From Enterobacter cloacae subsp. cloacae ATCC 13047 (GTDB taxonomy: Bacteria > Pseudomonadota > Gammaproteobacteria > Enterobacterales > Enterobacteriaceae), in the NCBI RefSeq assembly GCF_000025565.1, contig NC_014121.1, positions 4,984,216 through 5,048,215 of the forward strand: 64,000 bases of DNA. Reading direction: 5' to 3'. Positions 1 through 10,874 of this stretch are shown here, one piece after another (positions within the stretch are counted from its first letter, which is position 1; each line of letters begins with the position of its first letter). A program made the translations under genes and the position numbers. The notes below the pieces were generated by a model. That model searched no databases. It saw only the letters and a program-made list of their open reading frames with translations, and was not told the origin of the DNA.

Positions 1-1027
1 CTGTTTCGTCTGCCAGGGGCTCGAACAACTCACGTAATTCATTCAGTTCGGCTGCCAGATCCACATCATGTTTATCCAGCCGCAGCAGACCATGCTCTGA
101 ACGTGCCAGAAAAAGCATGTCACTGGTCATTCGTGACAACCTTTTCAGTTCTTCCAGGTTAGCGAATAAAATTTCGCGGTAATGCGAAACATCCCTTTCC
201 TTAGCCAGTGCAAACTGCGTCTGCATCATCAGATTACTGACTGGTGTGCGCAGCTCATGCGCGATGTCAGACGAGAAATCTGACAGTTTCCGGAATGCCC
301 CCTCCAGGCGATCAAACATATTATTGAACTCCTGCATGGTCTCAGAGATTTCCGGCGGAGCCAGATCGGGATTTAGACGCTGATCCAGGCTGTGTACGGT
401 CATGGAGGAAGCCAGACTGGTCATTTCCCGTAGCGGTTTCAGACCAATACGTGTGGTCAGCCAGCCCAGAAAAACAGAAATAAAGACCAGACCGATATTG
501 AACCAGAACAGCCAGGTACTGAGTTTGTCCATAAACAGGGTGTGATACCCAGTATCCGTGGCAACCGTAATGATGACATGTTTGCTTTTACCCTGTTCCG
601 GCGTCACGGCAACCCGCCGCGAGATACTGCGGTACACGGTGTTATTTTCTTCCGTCTGGATCATATAGTCGAGAATATCACCCGACTTATTAAGCAGGAC
701 CGCTGGAACAACAGAATTTTTGGCATAGAGTTCAACAATTTTTTCATTTTCCATGTTTTTTATAGAAATGAATAAGCCATTGTGCCCCACCATCGCATCG
801 TTTATTTTTTCTGATAATGACTTAATATCCGTTTTGTTCCTGAACGTCTCTGTTTTAAGAAACTCTTCGGTGAGCTGAAGTTTACCTGTCAGAAAATCGC
901 GGTCCTGATTATCGAAATAGCCATTAAGGGTGCTAATCAGGATAAAACTTGATAACCACCATACCGTAAGCATCACCGCAGAAAAAATCAGGCTCAGGCG
1001 TGTGGTCAGGGAAATTTTGAACCTCAC
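1..1027 (-). CDS. pcoS: PcoS copper-sensing histidine kinase (C-terminal part cut by window edge)
   Basis: Inner-membrane sensor kinase that phosphorylates PcoR when periplasmic copper is high. The GTG start at 1027 overlaps the pcoR stop; the N-terminus reads [16 protein letters not shown], as in known PcoS. Visible in order: first membrane helix, periplasmic sensor region, second membrane helix around 430-520 of the window, HAMP segment, and the dimerisation/phosphoacceptor helix with the [12 protein letters not shown]-box near 250-280. The ATP-binding domain lies beyond the window edge. pcoR and pcoS are translationally coupled. In the known pcoGE1ABCDRSE2 order, pcoE2 would follow outside the window. 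Confidence 0.93.
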   Translation of the reverse strand, partial: MRFKISLTTRLSLIFSAVMLTVWWLSSFILISTLNGYFDNQDRDFLTGKLQLTEEFLKTETFRNKTDIKSLSEKINDAMVGHNGLFISIKNMENEKIVELYAKNSVVPAVLLNKSGDILDYMIQTEENNTVYRSISRRVAVTPEQGKSKHVIITVATDTGYHTLFMDKLSTWLFWFNIGLVFISVFLGWLTTRIGLKPLREMTSLASSMTVHSLDQRLNPDLAPPEISETMQEFNNMFDRLEGAFRKLSDFSSDIAHELRTPVSNLMMQTQFALAKERDVSHYREILFANLEELKRLSRMTSDMLFLARSEHGLLRLDKHDVDLAAELNELRELFEPLADET

Positions 1028-1710
1028 TCTTCTCTGATCTCCAGGACATATCCGGCACCGCGAACGGTATGGATCAGTTTTGGCTCAAAGTCATCATCAA
1101 TTTTACTTCTCAGACGTCTCACGGCGACATCAATCACATTCGTATCACTGTCAAAATTCATGTTCCAGACCAGGGACGAGATAAGACTCCTGGGTAACAC
1201 TTCTCCGGTGCGTTGCAGCAGCAACTCAAGCAGAACGTATTCTTTACCGGTGAGATGGATCTTCTTCCCCGAACGGATCACGGTCCGGCGCACCATATCA
1301 ACGGTCATATCGGCGATGGTGCAGACTGTTGCGGCCTGCGAGCGTGCCCGGCGCAGTAGGGTTCTTACACGTGCAACCAGCTCCGTAAAATCAAAGGGCT
1401 TAATCAGGTAGTCATCTGCGCCAAGCTCCAGTCCTTTCACTTTGTCCCGCACGTTGTCCTTTGCGGTTAAAAACAGGACCGGTTCTTCGTGCCCGGACTC
1501 CCTCAGTGCGCTGATGATTTGCCACCCGTCGAGGAAAGGCAGCATCACGTCCAGTATTATCAAATCATACTGTCCCTTCGACGCGGCCCCGAGACCATCG
1601 CGGCCATTATTAAAGAGATCGGCCTGATAGCCTTCCTCAACCAGTCCCTGCTGCAGGTAACGACCTGTTTTTTGTTCGTCTTCAACGATTAAAATACGCT
1701 GCATGGTCAA
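1024..1710 (-). CDS. pcoR: PcoR copper response regulator
   Basis: OmpR/PhoB-type response regulator that activates the pco promoters after phosphorylation by PcoS. The receiver domain (about residues 1-115) has the acidic pair EDE and the phosphoacceptor Asp in LIILDVMLP (D52 counted from MQRILIV); a winged-helix DNA-binding domain follows, ending [15 protein letters not shown]. The frame allows a start at 1710 (MTMQR), but the ATG at 1704 gives the usual N-terminus [10 protein letters not shown] of 226 residues. It lies 48 bp downstream of pcoD and overlaps pcoS. It is a close paralogue of SilR at 18781. Confidence 0.95.
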   Translation of the reverse strand: MTMQRILIVEDEQKTGRYLQQGLVEEGYQADLFNNGRDGLGAASKGQYDLIILDVMLPFLDGWQIISALRESGHEEPVLFLTAKDNVRDKVKGLELGADDYLIKPFDFTELVARVRTLLRRARSQAATVCTIADMTVDMVRRTVIRSGKKIHLTGKEYVLLELLLQRTGEVLPRSLISSLVWNMNFDSDTNVIDVAVRRLRSKIDDDFEPKLIHTVRGAGYVLEIREE

Positions 1711-1758
1711 CTCGCTGATATGAAAGTAAAAATCTCACGCATGAGCTTTGGCTGTCCC

Positions 1759-2688
1759 CTAGCTGACCTGAGACGGAGCAAGCATTCCGAGCCACGCTAC
1801 GGCGCCCAGAATGATAATCGCAACAACGAATTCTGTCAGGATGCTGTTTCGCATCAGGGCAACGCTGCGATCATAATTCCCTTCCCTGACCATAACTTCA
1901 AGCCGGGGACCCAGGTGAAACCGGTTTGCTGCAGCCAGAAGAAGCATCAGAACAAACAGAGCCGTCTTGGCAAGCAATATCCTCCCCCAGGAACTGTTGA
2001 ATAAGGGAGTTAAGTTACCCTCAGCAATATACAGATAGTTGACCAGCGCACTCAGGATCAGGGCTACAACAATCACCGTTCCTGCCGTGGCAAATTTTGC
2101 CAGGGAGTCAGATATCACAATGACGCTCTGTGCATTATGCTCGTTTCTGCGCATCAGCAGGATAGCAAATGCAACCAGAGCACCTGTCCAGGCACCTGCA
2201 GCGCCGAGATGGGTCAGATCGCTCAGTAAATGGAGATAGTAATGCAGACCGTCATGCATAACGGCGTGTCCTCCCCAGGCAAGTGTAGCCAGCGCCACGC
2301 CCCCACTCATCGTCATCAGCAGGCAGGACAATACTCTCTTATTAGTGTAAAGGAACAAAGCACCGAGTGTGGTAAACAGGGCACAGAGCCTGACAATCCA
2401 GCTAATACCCACATCAGTTTCTTCTATCACCATCTCGATAACATGGATGGATAATTCTCTGAGGTCAGTTACTCCACTCATGGCATTAGATACCAGGAGC
2501 ATATTAATGCCAGTAAGAATGATGCCTGTAACAACAGCAAAAGTTATAAACGACCTGAAATTAGTCAGGTTATAGGTTTCATGTCTGACACCGCTTATTC
2601 CATATATCTGAAAAAATGGCAATCCAAATATTACCATCAAATCCAGATAAAGAAGAAAACGAATAACAATCATAATCAGGTCGTTCAT
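1759..2688 (-). CDS. pcoD: PcoD inner-membrane copper resistance protein
   Basis: CopD-family polytopic membrane protein of 309 residues, the family's normal size, with about eight hydrophobic helices. CopD/PcoD proteins work with CopC/PcoC and are thought to carry copper across the inner membrane, possibly to load PcoA before its export. The start lies 4 bp after the pcoC stop, so the two are co-translated, consistent with a PcoC-PcoD functional pair. Helices include residues near 1-30 and 45-70, and the C-terminal helix near residues 285-305. Intact. Confidence 0.94.
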
Positions 2689-2692
2689 AATA

Positions 2693-3073
2693 TTACTTCA
2701 CTGTAAAGGTGTAATTACCGGTAATAGGGTGCGTATCTGAAGAAACCGCGCGCCAGTCAACACGATAAGTGCCAGCGGGTAAAGGCTCTCGCGGAATAAT
2801 GACCATCGATTTAGGGTCAGCGCCTGGCGCCACTTTTGCCGCGACCGGCATCGGAGAATGTGATGACATGCCTTTCATACCCGTCATCGTTAATTTTGCA
2901 CCTGAGAATTTCACGGTCAGATTTTCCGAGAAATTAAGCTGAATCTTTTCCGGGGCCGCTACGGCTGAATCAGCCTGTGGCACAGAGCTTTTTAATTCCG
3001 GATGGGCCATAGCAGAGAAAGCAACGCCCATAACGAGGCCACCTGTAAGAATGGCTTTATTTAAAATCGACAT
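2693..3073 (-). CDS. pcoC: PcoC periplasmic copper-binding protein
   Basis: Small CopC-domain periplasmic copper carrier, 126 residues. A signal peptide ends at AFSAMA, so the mature protein starts HPELKSS; the N-terminal His is a known Cu(II) ligand in this family. The Met-rich loop [13 protein letters not shown] supplies the Cu(I) site. A C-terminal beta-sandwich ends NYTFTVK. It sits between pcoB (39-bp gap) and pcoD (4-bp gap) in the pcoABCD operon. Length and ligands are as expected; nothing odd. Confidence 0.95.
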
Positions 3074-3112
3074 TTTATTTACCTGTTTAGTTGAGTGTTT
3101 TATATCAGTGCG

Positions 3113-4012
3113 TTAAAACCAGATTCTGGCTCCCGCCAGGAATACTACCTGATGGTCTTTCTCACCTTCTCTTTTCGCCATATCGGATGTTTTCCCGTAA
3201 AGTTGATTCCAGGAAACGCCTATATAGGGTGCAAACTCACGGCGTATTTCATAGCGCAGCCGGAGCCCCAGCTCTGTGTCAGTCAGTCCCCTGCCGCGAC
3301 CCCGCGATTCATCATCCTGACTGTAGAAATTCACCTCATAGGATGGCTGGAGTATGAGCCGGTTAGTCAGTAAAACGTCGTATTCTCCTCCCAGACGAAG
3401 GGCTGCTTTTCCGCCATTACTGACAAAACCCGTAATTTCAGACTCAAAATTATAGAGTGCCAGCCCCTGAAAACCGACAGCAGCCCAGGTCCGGGCAGAA
3501 GCAGGTCTGAAATCCTGCCTGACACCCGCAACCAAATCCCACCATGGGCCAACCGCATGTCCCCAGAGTAACTGCGCTTCAGCCGCCTCCGTTTCCCCAT
3601 TGCTTCGTTCACCTTCACTCTTTAGCCAAATCCGATCTGTGTCGCCTCCAATCCAGCTGTTAACACTCCAGCTGAAATTGTTGGTGTTATCCGACCGTTG
3701 CCATTCCAGTTGATCCAGCAGAACCAGATAATTAATCGCACTGTCGTGAATCGCATGCCCCTGTAAATTGCCGAATGCAGCCTTCCGGTCGGCATCGGTA
3801 ACAGGCGGAATTGGCGTTCTGCTCTCAGTTACAATGGGCTCCATTGACGTCATCTCAGTGAAATTCTCATCTGCTGGCATCTGCATGGCAGACATGTCGT
3901 GCCCGGCGTGGGGATCTGCAGAGACGGAGCCCGCCGCAATAGAAAGCTGTGAGGTAAACAAACCGGCGACCAGAACAGGTATGGCCTTCAAATTTCTCTT
4001 CATTCGCATCAT
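3113..4012 (-). CDS. pcoB: PcoB outer-membrane copper resistance protein
   Basis: Outer-membrane component of the pco system, 299 residues. A basic, hydrophobic signal peptide is followed by a His/Met-rich stretch ([18 protein letters not shown]) likely to bind copper, then a beta-barrel domain ending in FLAGARIWF; a C-terminal Phe is typical of outer-membrane barrels. The ATG overlaps the pcoA stop by 4 bp (ATGA-type coupling). The family is believed to act with PcoA in periplasmic copper handling; its exact role in transport is not settled. Confidence 0.94.
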   Translation of the reverse strand: MMRMKRNLKAIPVLVAGLFTSQLSIAAGSVSADPHAGHDMSAMQMPADENFTEMTSMEPIVTESRTPIPPVTDADRKAAFGNLQGHAIHDSAINYLVLLDQLEWQRSDNTNNFSWSVNSWIGGDTDRIWLKSEGERSNGETEAAEAQLLWGHAVGPWWDLVAGVRQDFRPASARTWAAVGFQGLALYNFESEITGFVSNGGKAALRLGGEYDVLLTNRLILQPSYEVNFYSQDDESRGRGRGLTDTELGLRLRYEIRREFAPYIGVSWNQLYGKTSDMAKREGEKDHQVVFLAGARIWF

Positions 4013-5832
4013 TCCTCCACCCGGACTTCACGAAACATTCCCATTTCCATGTGATAGAGCAAATGGCAGTGATACGCCCAGCGGCCAAGCGCATCTGCTG
4101 TCACTCTGTAACTGCGTTTTGTACCAGGGGGAACATCTATTGTGTGTTTACGAACCATGAAATTACCGTTTTCATCTTCCAGATCGCTCCACATACCATG
4201 CAGGTGAATGGGGTGAGTCATCATGGTATCGTTGATCAGCGTGATCCTGAGCCGCTCACCGTATTTCAGCAGCACCGGTGCGGCATCTGAAAACTTGATT
4301 CCGTTAAATGACCAGGCAAACTTTTCCATGTGGCCGGTTAAATGCAGTTCTATGGTACGGCCAGGTTCACGTCCGTCAGGATCCTCAAAGCGGCTTTTCA
4401 AATCCGCGTACGTGAGAACCTTTCTTCCGTTATTTCGAAGACCAATACCCGGATCATTTAACTTCGGAGAGACGCTCATCGCCTGCATATCAACCAGTGG
4501 GTTATCCGTTTCTGACGCAGGATGACTTTGCATACCCGGCATTCCGGCCATCCGGGAATGATCCATACCGGCCATGCTGCTGTGATCCATGGGCGCGGAG
4601 GATGTCCCGCTATCCGGAAGGTCAGCACCGTCCATAGACATCATCTCTCCGCTGTTATCCATGCCTCCCATCTGGCTGTGGTCCATTCCTGCCATATCAT
4701 GTCCCATTCCCCCCATACCCATATCTTCCATGGTCAACAGAGGACGGGGATCGAGGGGGGGAACGGCAGCACTTAACCCCTCTCTCGTGGCCAGTGTCCC
4801 TCGAGCGTAACCGGTCCTGTCCATGGATTGTGCGAAGATGGTATAGGCCTCACCCTGAGGCTCCACAATGACATCATAGGTTTCGGCAACGGCAATCCTG
4901 AATTCGTCAACGGTAACCGGGTTTACATACTGGCCATCTGCAGCCACGACCGTCATTTTCAGCCCGGGGATACGGATATCGAAATAGGTCATTGCCGAGC
5001 CGTTGATAAACCGTAAGCGTATCTTTTCACCGGGACGGAACAGTCCGGTCCAGTTTTTCAGCGGGGCCTGCCCGTTCATGAGATAGGTGTAGGTGTAGCC
5101 ACTGACATCCGCGAGGTCAGTCGGATTCATTTTCATTTCAGCCCACATTTTCCGATCGGCAATGGTGGCTGACAGCCCCCTGGTATTCACGTCGCGGAAA
5201 AAAGAGCCAACGGTTGGTTTATTGAAATTGTAGTAATCCGACTGTTTTTTTAATTTTTTCAGCAGGCTGTGAGGATTTTCATCGGTCCAGTCAGACAACA
5301 TGACCACATGCTCACGATCGTAAGTAAACGGTTCTGGCTCCCCGGCATCGATGATAATGGCACCGTATACCCCCTCCTGTTCCTGCAGACCGGAATGGCT
5401 GTGGTACCAGTAAGTCCCGTTCTGCTTAACCTTAAAGGTGTAAACGTAGGTATCATCAGGCTCTATGCCCATAAAACTCAGCCCCGGAACACCATCCATA
5501 TTGGCCGGAAGAATAATGCCGTGCCAGTGAATGGACGTCTGTTCATTAAGACGGTTTTTGACCTTCAGGGTAATGGTGTCACCTTCTTTCCAGCGAAGAA
5601 CGGGCCCCGGCAGGCCTCCATTGATTGTTTTGGCCTGACGCTCACTGCCCGTGATATTGACGGCCGTTTCACCAATGGTCAGGTCAAACTGAGTACCCTG
5701 CAGGGATGCGGCAACTGGCAGGCTCAGACTGGAACGCGCATTGAAACTCCATACGCCAAGACTTCCGGCTACGCCAGAGAGGGTTAACCCCTTCAGGAAA
5801 GTTCGTCGAGACGTTTTCAACAGCATGCGCAT
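4009..5832 (-). CDS. pcoA: PcoA periplasmic multicopper oxidase
   Basis: Multicopper oxidase that converts toxic Cu(I) to Cu(II) in the periplasm. A Tat signal with the twin-arginine motif SRRTFLK (residues 8-14) indicates export in folded form. The copper ligands typical of the family are visible: SIHWHG and YWYHSHSG near the N-terminus, [10 protein letters not shown] and [13 protein letters not shown] near the C-terminus. Between them lies a Met/His-rich insert (repeats such as [20 protein letters not shown], about residues 370-440) that can store Cu(I). 607 residues, intact, first gene of pcoABCD(RS). Its promoter region faces pcoE1. Confidence 0.96.
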   Translation of the reverse strand: MRMLLKTSRRTFLKGLTLSGVAGSLGVWSFNARSSLSLPVAASLQGTQFDLTIGETAVNITGSERQAKTINGGLPGPVLRWKEGDTITLKVKNRLNEQTSIHWHGIILPANMDGVPGLSFMGIEPDDTYVYTFKVKQNGTYWYHSHSGLQEQEGVYGAIIIDAGEPEPFTYDREHVVMLSDWTDENPHSLLKKLKKQSDYYNFNKPTVGSFFRDVNTRGLSATIADRKMWAEMKMNPTDLADVSGYTYTYLMNGQAPLKNWTGLFRPGEKIRLRFINGSAMTYFDIRIPGLKMTVVAADGQYVNPVTVDEFRIAVAETYDVIVEPQGEAYTIFAQSMDRTGYARGTLATREGLSAAVPPLDPRPLLTMEDMGMGGMGHDMAGMDHSQMGGMDNSGEMMSMDGADLPDSGTSSAPMDHSSMAGMDHSRMAGMPGMQSHPASETDNPLVDMQAMSVSPKLNDPGIGLRNNGRKVLTYADLKSRFEDPDGREPGRTIELHLTGHMEKFAWSFNGIKFSDAAPVLLKYGERLRITLINDTMMTHPIHLHGMWSDLEDENGNFMVRKHTIDVPPGTKRSYRVTADALGRWAYHCHLLYHMEMGMFREVRVEE

Positions 5833-5942
5833 TCCCTTATTTAAAGTATGGTTACTGACAGAATTCGAGAACCGATTTAAATTAAATTACTGGTTCATCC
5901 ACTTACAATGAAATGAATCTAGCACACCTTAAGAAACAAATT

Positions 5943-5960
5943 CATTACAATCGTGTAATG
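5943..5960. promoter_or_regulatory. Probable PcoR box (18-bp perfect palindrome) between pcoA and pcoE1
   Basis: CATTACAATCGTGTAATG: two perfect 7-bp arms around ATCG, placed about 110 bp upstream of pcoA and 100 bp upstream of pcoE1 in the divergent intergenic region. The layout (7-4-7) mirrors the SilR/CusR-type boxes found elsewhere in this window but with a different arm (CATTACA rather than AATGACA). A weaker half-like copy, ACTTACAATGAAATGAAT, lies near 5901-5918, nearer pcoA. Binding by PcoR is inferred from position and family knowledge. Confidence 0.75.
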
Positions 5961-6060
5961 TACATAGCTGTATTACATTTACGTCATCTTCCCCACAGGT
6001 TGATTATTTTTATATATGATCATAAGGACATCTTTTATGTACCTCAGAAGGTAATTACAC

Positions 6061-6510
6061 ATGAATATATTAATCACGACCACTGCGTTTACAGCTTTAT
6101 TTTGTGGGGCAGCTTTTGCTCAGTCCAGTGATATTGCCCATGAAGCACATCGATTTGTTAATAATGCCTCAGCCGTCAGTCATGTGAACTCCTCGACGCA
6201 TGAAAACTTACCGGACAGGGTTAATAAAAACAACACGCCCTCATTCTCTGAAATGAATGAACATGAAAGGGCCATTGTTGCTCATTCATTTATGAACAAC
6301 AGCGCGTCCTATGCGCATCAGAAAATGATTGAGGAACATAAAAAAATGCTGTCCGGCAGTGATGCAAATTCAAAGACCTCGTCTTCTTCTTTTAACGAAC
6401 TGAATGCCGGAGAAAAAGCCGCTCTCGTGCATGAGCAGGTCAATAATGCCGGTGCGGAAGCACATCAGACGCAGGCAAGAAAGCTTCGCGGGCTGTATTC
6501 GACCAGGTAA
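6061..6510 (+). CDS. pcoE1: PcoE1-type periplasmic metal-binding protein (SilE/PcoE family)
   Basis: Small exported protein of 149 residues. A signal peptide (ending CGAAFA) is followed by a low-complexity His/Met/Asn-rich body with SilE/PcoE-like repeats: HEAHRFVNN, MNEHERAIVAHSFMNN, YAHQKMIEEHKKM, VHEQVNNAGAEAHQ. SilE and PcoE are periplasmic sponges for Ag(I)/Cu(I). It diverges from pcoA and shares the palindrome at 5943. It is clearly different in sequence from SilE in this window. The symbol follows the pcoGE1ABCDRSE2 naming, which I recall for these islands. Confidence 0.85.
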   Translation: MNILITTTAFTALFCGAAFAQSSDIAHEAHRFVNNASAVSHVNSSTHENLPDRVNKNNTPSFSEMNEHERAIVAHSFMNNSASYAHQKMIEEHKKMLSGSDANSKTSSSSFNELNAGEKAALVHEQVNNAGAEAHQTQARKLRGLYSTR

Positions 6511-6562
6511 CTGCAGGCGGGTTAGTGCTTAGCGTCAGGTGCGCAGCAGGGCTTTACTGACG

Positions 6563-6606
6563 GGTTACGTAGCAGGACATGAGCCCCATATTGCTCTGCT
6601 GTAACC
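6563..6606. repeat. Inverted repeat downstream of pcoE1
   Basis: GGTTACGTAGCAG (6563-6575) can pair with CTGCTGTAACC (6596-6606) apart from a two-base bulge, forming a long stem with a 20-base loop. It is the strongest feature in the 288-bp stretch between pcoE1 and pcoG (6511-6798). There is no T run, so it is not a classic terminator; it may end or stabilise the pcoE1 transcript. The remaining bases of this stretch show nothing I can name. Confidence 0.45.
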
Positions 6607-6798
6607 TGTTTCAGTCCCGTTAATCATCACCGTCGGGCTGGTCATACAATTCCCAGATCTTCAGGAGCAAACGGGAAACAAGATATGTTACAAAAATGAC
6701 GACCATCAACGGTGCTCCCGATTAACTGACAGATGACACGCCTCCTGAAAACCCCTAGCATACGCCGCAGTGTTCATGCTAACGGCGAATTCCAGTAA

Positions 6799-7536
6799 AT
6801 GTATTCTACCGATGTCGTAAAAGAAAATGCCTACCTTTCAGCCACCCGCTCGGGGCTGGAATCGAACGAGATCGCTACTCTTCAGCGCTCCTTGCCTTCC
6901 CGGTTTAATCTGCGGCATTTGAAAAAAAATGAATCATTAAAACTCGTACTGCAAAAGAAAGCGGGAAAATCACGTGTCGTGGCCTATAAATTTACGTCCG
7001 GTTCATTTAATTACACGGCGTATCGTATATCAGATAAAAAGTTCTATAACCTTTCCGATACTTCCGGGAAAGGCAGTCTCGATTATCCGTTACCGGCCAC
7101 AGCAAGACTCAGTTCGCCTTTCAATCCTGCAAGACTTAACCCGGTATCGGGAAAAGTGAGTCCCCATAATGGCATTGATTATTCCATGCCCATGAACACG
7201 AAAATAGTCAGCGTCATCGACGGAAAAATCACACGGGCCGAATACAACAGTACCATGGGATATTTTGTTGAAGTAACGGGAAAAGCCGGTGTTAAAACTC
7301 GCTATCTCCACCTCAATAAAATACTCGTTACTAAAGGGGCCAGGGTTACACGGGGAGGTGCTATTGCGTTATCCGGTAACAGCGGACGTTCATCCGGTCC
7401 TCATCTGCATTACGAGCTGGTCATCAATAACAACCCTGTTAACTCTCTGGCGTTCCGGGCAGCGGCACCCGCTGATAACAAACTCGAACAGCATGCCTTT
7501 GCGCATGCCAGAGACTACGAACGATACCTGGACTGA
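6799..7536 (+). CDS. pcoG: PcoG, M23-family (MepM-like) peptidase without signal sequence
   Basis: The C-terminal half is an M23/LytM zinc endopeptidase domain with the ligand motifs HNGIDYSMP (HxxxD) and SSGPHLHYEL (HxH). The region before it (about residues 10-90) resembles the middle domain of MepM/YebA (compare SARSAGLSS with SATRSGLES). MepM is a 440-residue anchored murein hydrolase; this 245-residue form lacks the membrane anchor and first domain. The ATG follows an in-frame TAA, so no longer frame exists. Murein cleavage is the family role; how it would reach the periplasm is unclear. It is a regular member of sil/pco islands. Possibly a 5'-truncated gene. Confidence 0.8.
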   Translation: MYSTDVVKENAYLSATRSGLESNEIATLQRSLPSRFNLRHLKKNESLKLVLQKKAGKSRVVAYKFTSGSFNYTAYRISDKKFYNLSDTSGKGSLDYPLPATARLSSPFNPARLNPVSGKVSPHNGIDYSMPMNTKIVSVIDGKITRAEYNSTMGYFVEVTGKAGVKTRYLHLNKILVTKGARVTRGGAIALSGNSGRSSGPHLHYELVINNNPVNSLAFRAAAPADNKLEQHAFAHARDYERYLD

Positions 7537-7539
7537 TAA

Positions 7540-7560
7540 CGGGACCGCGACGCGGCCCCG
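7540..7560. terminator. Hairpin after pcoG, convergent with the DUF2933 gene
   Basis: CGGGACCGC / GCGGCCCCG stem (one mismatch, 3-base loop). A run of T in the plus direction begins at 7574, inside the end of the convergent gene. It plausibly ends pcoG transcription. Confidence 0.55.
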
Positions 7561-7569
7561 TCTGCCGGA

Positions 7570-7767
7570 TTAATTTTTTTTATCGTTTTCACTTCCGTGA
7601 TGTTGATGATCTCCATGCCCTCCGTGGCCGTGGAAAAGATGCATTAGCGGGCAGACCAGCAATAACAGATATGGCCAGTAACCTGCCACATGTGACCAGT
7701 GTTCGCGCAGGAGGGCAAATGCCGCGATCGCGGCGACAGCAATAAGCGCATAGGTGGTACTTTTCAT
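7570..7767 (-). CDS. DUF2933-type small membrane protein
   Basis: 65 residues: an N-terminal hydrophobic segment (YALIAVAAIAAFALL), a second helix (YWPYLLLLVCPLMHLF) and a His-rich tail (HGHGGHGDHQHHGSENDKK). This matches the small DUF2933 proteins often found beside silP. The His tail suggests metal binding on one face of the inner membrane; no function is established. It lies 40 bp downstream of silP on the same strand and is probably co-transcribed with it. Confidence 0.8.
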   Translation of the reverse strand: MKSTTYALIAVAAIAAFALLREHWSHVAGYWPYLLLLVCPLMHLFHGHGGHGDHQHHGSENDKKN

Positions 7768-7807
7768 ACTGGACTCCTTCTGTTCGTAACTGACCCTTCA
7801 CTCAGTG

Positions 7808-10255
7808 TTATTTCCCGAGCCTGACACTTTTCAGACGCAACGCATTCACAATGACGCTGACGGAGGAAAGAGCCATGGCCGCCGCCGCAATAACTGGCGA
7901 CAGCAGTATTCCATACACAGGATAAAGCAGACCTGCAGCCACAGGCACGCCAAGTGCGTTGTAGATAAATGCAAAAAACAGATTCTGACGGATATTTTTC
8001 ATGGTGATCTCTGACAGATGACGGGCCCTGTTCAGTATCATCAAGTCGCCTTTGAGAAGGGTGACTCCGGCACTTTCAATTGCCACATCTGTACCCGTTC
8101 CCATGGCTATACCCACGTCAGCCGCTGCCAGCGCCGGGGCATCATTCACACCGTCTCCGGCCATCGCAACCACATGGCCAGACTCTTTCAGTCGGGTTAT
8201 CACTGCTTTTTTGCCATCCGGCAGAATTCCGGCTTCAACCTCATCTATTCCCAGTTTCCGTGCGACTGCTTCAGCAGTAAGCTGGTTATCCCCGGTGAGC
8301 ATAACGATGCGGATCCCCGCCTGACGCAAAGCTTTAAGCGCATCCGGCGTGGTTGTTTTCACGGGATCCGAGATAGCTATCAGGCCTGCAAGGTCCCCGT
8401 CTGTGGCCACATAGATAACGGTAGCGCCTTCCATCCGCAACGTATCCGCAACGGCCTTTTGATTATCAATAACTATACTGTTTTCCTGCATAGCCAGTTC
8501 ATTACCAATAACAACCCGTTGACCTTCGACATCGCCTGAGACACCTTTACCCGACGGTGCATCGAAATGAGTGACTGCGGGTATTGCGATCCCCTTTTCC
8601 TGTGCTGCTTTAACTACTGCCATACCCAGCGGATGCTGCGAGCCTTTTTCCACTGCGGCTGTTACACGCAAAAGAGATGTTTCCCCACCCGGATTGAGAC
8701 TGATAATCCCTGTCACCGTAGGCGAACCTTCCGTGAGCGTGCCTGTTTTGTCGACAACCAGCGTGTCCACTTTTTCAAGACGCTCAAGGGCTTCGGCATT
8801 CCTGATTAACACCCCGGCCTGGGCTCCTTTGCCCACCCCCACCATTATCGACATCGGCGTGGCCAGCCCCAGCGCGCAGGGACAGGCAATAATCAGGACC
8901 GACACAGCCGCAATGAGACCGTGCGCCATCCTGGGCTCGGGCCCCCAGACAGACCAGATCACGAAAGCAACAACCGCGATAAGTATCACCAGAGGAACAA
9001 ACCAGCCTGAAACGCTGTCAGCCATTCTCTGGATGGGGGCACGCGAACGCTGTGCATCAGCGACCATCTGAACAATTCGTGAGAGCATTGTTTCATCACC
9101 GACTTTCTCTGCACGGATGATGAGACTCCCTGTCTGATTAATGGTCCCCCCGATGACAGGGTCACCCTCCGTTTTGGTAACCGGCATAGATTCCCCGGTC
9201 ACCATCGATTCATCAACGGTTGTTTTGCCTTCGATCACGATACCGTCGACCGGAATACTCTCTCCAGGTCTGATGCGGAGCTTATCGCCAGGCAGGACAT
9301 CTTCCGCATTAATATCCGTTTCATGACCGTCATGATCCAGCCGTCTGGCGGTTTTGGGGGCAAGGTTCAGAAGCGCAGTAATGGCGCCTGAGGTTTGTTC
9401 CCGTGCCCGCAGCTCAAGAACCTGTCCCAGCAGAACAAGCACCGTAATAACTGCTGCGGCTTCAAAATAAACGGCCACCAGGCCATCCATGTTTCTGAAC
9501 GATGCAGGAAACCAGGAGGGGAAGACGGTTGCAATGACGCTGTAAACCCAGGCTACGCCGGTCCCCATTGCAACAAGGGTAAACATATTCAGGGAGCGGT
9601 TACGTAACGACATTCCGGCCCGGGCGAAGAATGGCCAGCCACACCACAACACGACAGGGGAGGCCAGAAGCAGCTGCAGCCATGTGTTGTACTGTGGCGG
9701 TACTGTATTCCTCAACTCGGGAAACAGATGAGATCCCATTTCGAGTACCAGAACCGGAAACGCCAGCAACAACCCCAGCCAGAAGCGTCTTGTCATGTCG
9801 TGAAGTTCATCACTCGGCCCCGTGGATGCCGTAGCTACGAGCGGCTCCAGTGCCATTCCACAGACAGGACAGCTTCCGGGACCACTGCGGCGTATCTCCG
9901 GGTGCATCGGACATGTCCACACACCTTCAGAATTCTCTTTTTCCGCCTGGTGGTGAGGCTGTTTTATCTGATCAGGGCTGACTTCGTGATGATCGTGGTG
10001 ATGGTGATGGGAATGTTCACTGGCATCTTCGGTAAGATAACGATCGGGATGGGCTTTAAATTTACTCTCACAGCTGGCGGAGCAGAAATAAAGTTGATGG
10101 TCCTGGTATCGAATGCTGCTGTGCGCCCTGTCGGGCAGGATGGCCATCCCGCACACGGGATCTCTCACCTTATGCAATACGTGGCCCTCGTCCGGGGATA
10201 ATGTCTGCTCAGAAGCAGTCTGGTTGTTGTGTTGCACTGCATTGTCATTTTTCAC
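7808..10255 (-). CDS. silP: SilP P1B-type Ag(I)/Cu(I) ATPase
   Basis: Inner-membrane pump that moves Ag(I)/Cu(I) from cytoplasm to periplasm. In order: YHS-type domain ([10 protein letters not shown]...[11 protein letters not shown], about residues 30-75), a His run ([10 protein letters not shown]), a heavy-metal-binding motif (CPMHPEI...CPVCGMAL), then the P-type core: the TGE actuator loop (VTGESMP), the CPC transport motif in [12 protein letters not shown], the phosphorylation site DKTGTLT, and the hinge GDGVNDAPA. 815 residues, intact. It lacks CxxC HMA domains, as usual for SilP. It follows silG by 126 bp. Confidence 0.96.
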   Translation of the reverse strand: MKNDNAVQHNNQTASEQTLSPDEGHVLHKVRDPVCGMAILPDRAHSSIRYQDHQLYFCSASCESKFKAHPDRYLTEDASEHSHHHHHDHHEVSPDQIKQPHHQAEKENSEGVWTCPMHPEIRRSGPGSCPVCGMALEPLVATASTGPSDELHDMTRRFWLGLLLAFPVLVLEMGSHLFPELRNTVPPQYNTWLQLLLASPVVLWCGWPFFARAGMSLRNRSLNMFTLVAMGTGVAWVYSVIATVFPSWFPASFRNMDGLVAVYFEAAAVITVLVLLGQVLELRAREQTSGAITALLNLAPKTARRLDHDGHETDINAEDVLPGDKLRIRPGESIPVDGIVIEGKTTVDESMVTGESMPVTKTEGDPVIGGTINQTGSLIIRAEKVGDETMLSRIVQMVADAQRSRAPIQRMADSVSGWFVPLVILIAVVAFVIWSVWGPEPRMAHGLIAAVSVLIIACPCALGLATPMSIMVGVGKGAQAGVLIRNAEALERLEKVDTLVVDKTGTLTEGSPTVTGIISLNPGGETSLLRVTAAVEKGSQHPLGMAVVKAAQEKGIAIPAVTHFDAPSGKGVSGDVEGQRVVIGNELAMQENSIVIDNQKAVADTLRMEGATVIYVATDGDLAGLIAISDPVKTTTPDALKALRQAGIRIVMLTGDNQLTAEAVARKLGIDEVEAGILPDGKKAVITRLKESGHVVAMAGDGVNDAPALAAADVGIAMGTGTDVAIESAGVTLLKGDLMILNRARHLSEITMKNIRQNLFFAFIYNALGVPVAAGLLYPVYGILLSPVIAAAAMALSSVSVIVNALRLKSVRLGK

Positions 10256-10381
10256 AGTAACTCTCCTTATGCATACCGAAGCATCTTCTGTCTTCAGGGT
10301 ATGTCATGGATGCGATTACCACGAATATCGCCGGCACAGGAGTGCCTGCTACCGGCGTCCCGTTATCAGCCGTTCCGCTGA

Positions 10382-10828
10382 CTATTCGATTCGCTGGAAG
10401 ACTTTTTTACTTCCATCCGGTGAGAATGCGATAACATCGTAAGCCTCTTTTCGGGCTCCCATCTCCATTCCAGGACTTCCTGCTGGCATACCGGGGGTGG
10501 CGAGACCGTATATACCTGAACCAGACTGCATTGCCTTATGTATCGTTGTCGCAGGCACATGGCCTTCAATGATCAAATTACCGGCAACCGCGGAATGACA
10601 ACTTCGCAGTCCTGCAGGAATAGCATGCTTTTCTTTCAGGGCTGACAGCGCCTGATCATTCATGACGTGAGTTCGTACTTCAAACCCGTCTTTTTCCATC
10701 GCCTTGCCCCACAGGGAACAACAGCCACAGTTTTCAGATTTGTACATATCAATCACTTTTTCACTCGCCATCGCGGGCAGTGAAAGGCCGAGAGCCAGCG
10801 CCATCAGAACCACTTTTTTCATACTCAC
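10382..10828 (-). CDS. silG: SilG, DUF411 periplasmic copper/silver-binding protein
   Basis: 148 residues with a signal peptide (VVLMALALGLSLPAMA). A DUF411 domain follows: YKSENCGCCSLWG holds a CxCC motif likely to bind Cu(I)/Ag(I), HSAVAGNLIIEGHVPA is conserved in the family, and a Met-rich stretch lies near PGMPAGSPGMEMG. It lies between silA and silP, the known position of silG/cusG. The family is viewed as a periplasmic metal carrier for the RND pump; direct function is not firmly shown. Confidence 0.85.
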   Translation of the reverse strand: MSMKKVVLMALALGLSLPAMASEKVIDMYKSENCGCCSLWGKAMEKDGFEVRTHVMNDQALSALKEKHAIPAGLRSCHSAVAGNLIIEGHVPATTIHKAMQSGSGIYGLATPGMPAGSPGMEMGARKEAYDVIAFSPDGSKKVFQRIE

Positions 10829-10850
10829 CTCTGTATATTATCGATTTAAA

Positions 10851-10864
10851 CCCTGACGTCAGGG
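10851..10864. repeat. 14-bp perfect palindrome between silA and silG
   Basis: CCCTGACGTCAGGG, a perfect palindrome 23 bp upstream of the silG start. It could be an operator or the base of a transcript hairpin; no known regulator fits it in my judgement. Confidence 0.4.
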
Positions 10865-10874
10865 TGAATCAGTA

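Noticed and set aside
542..775. Plus-strand frame inside pcoS
   Set aside because: It is the reverse of the PcoS sensor region, which is clearly coding on the minus strand.
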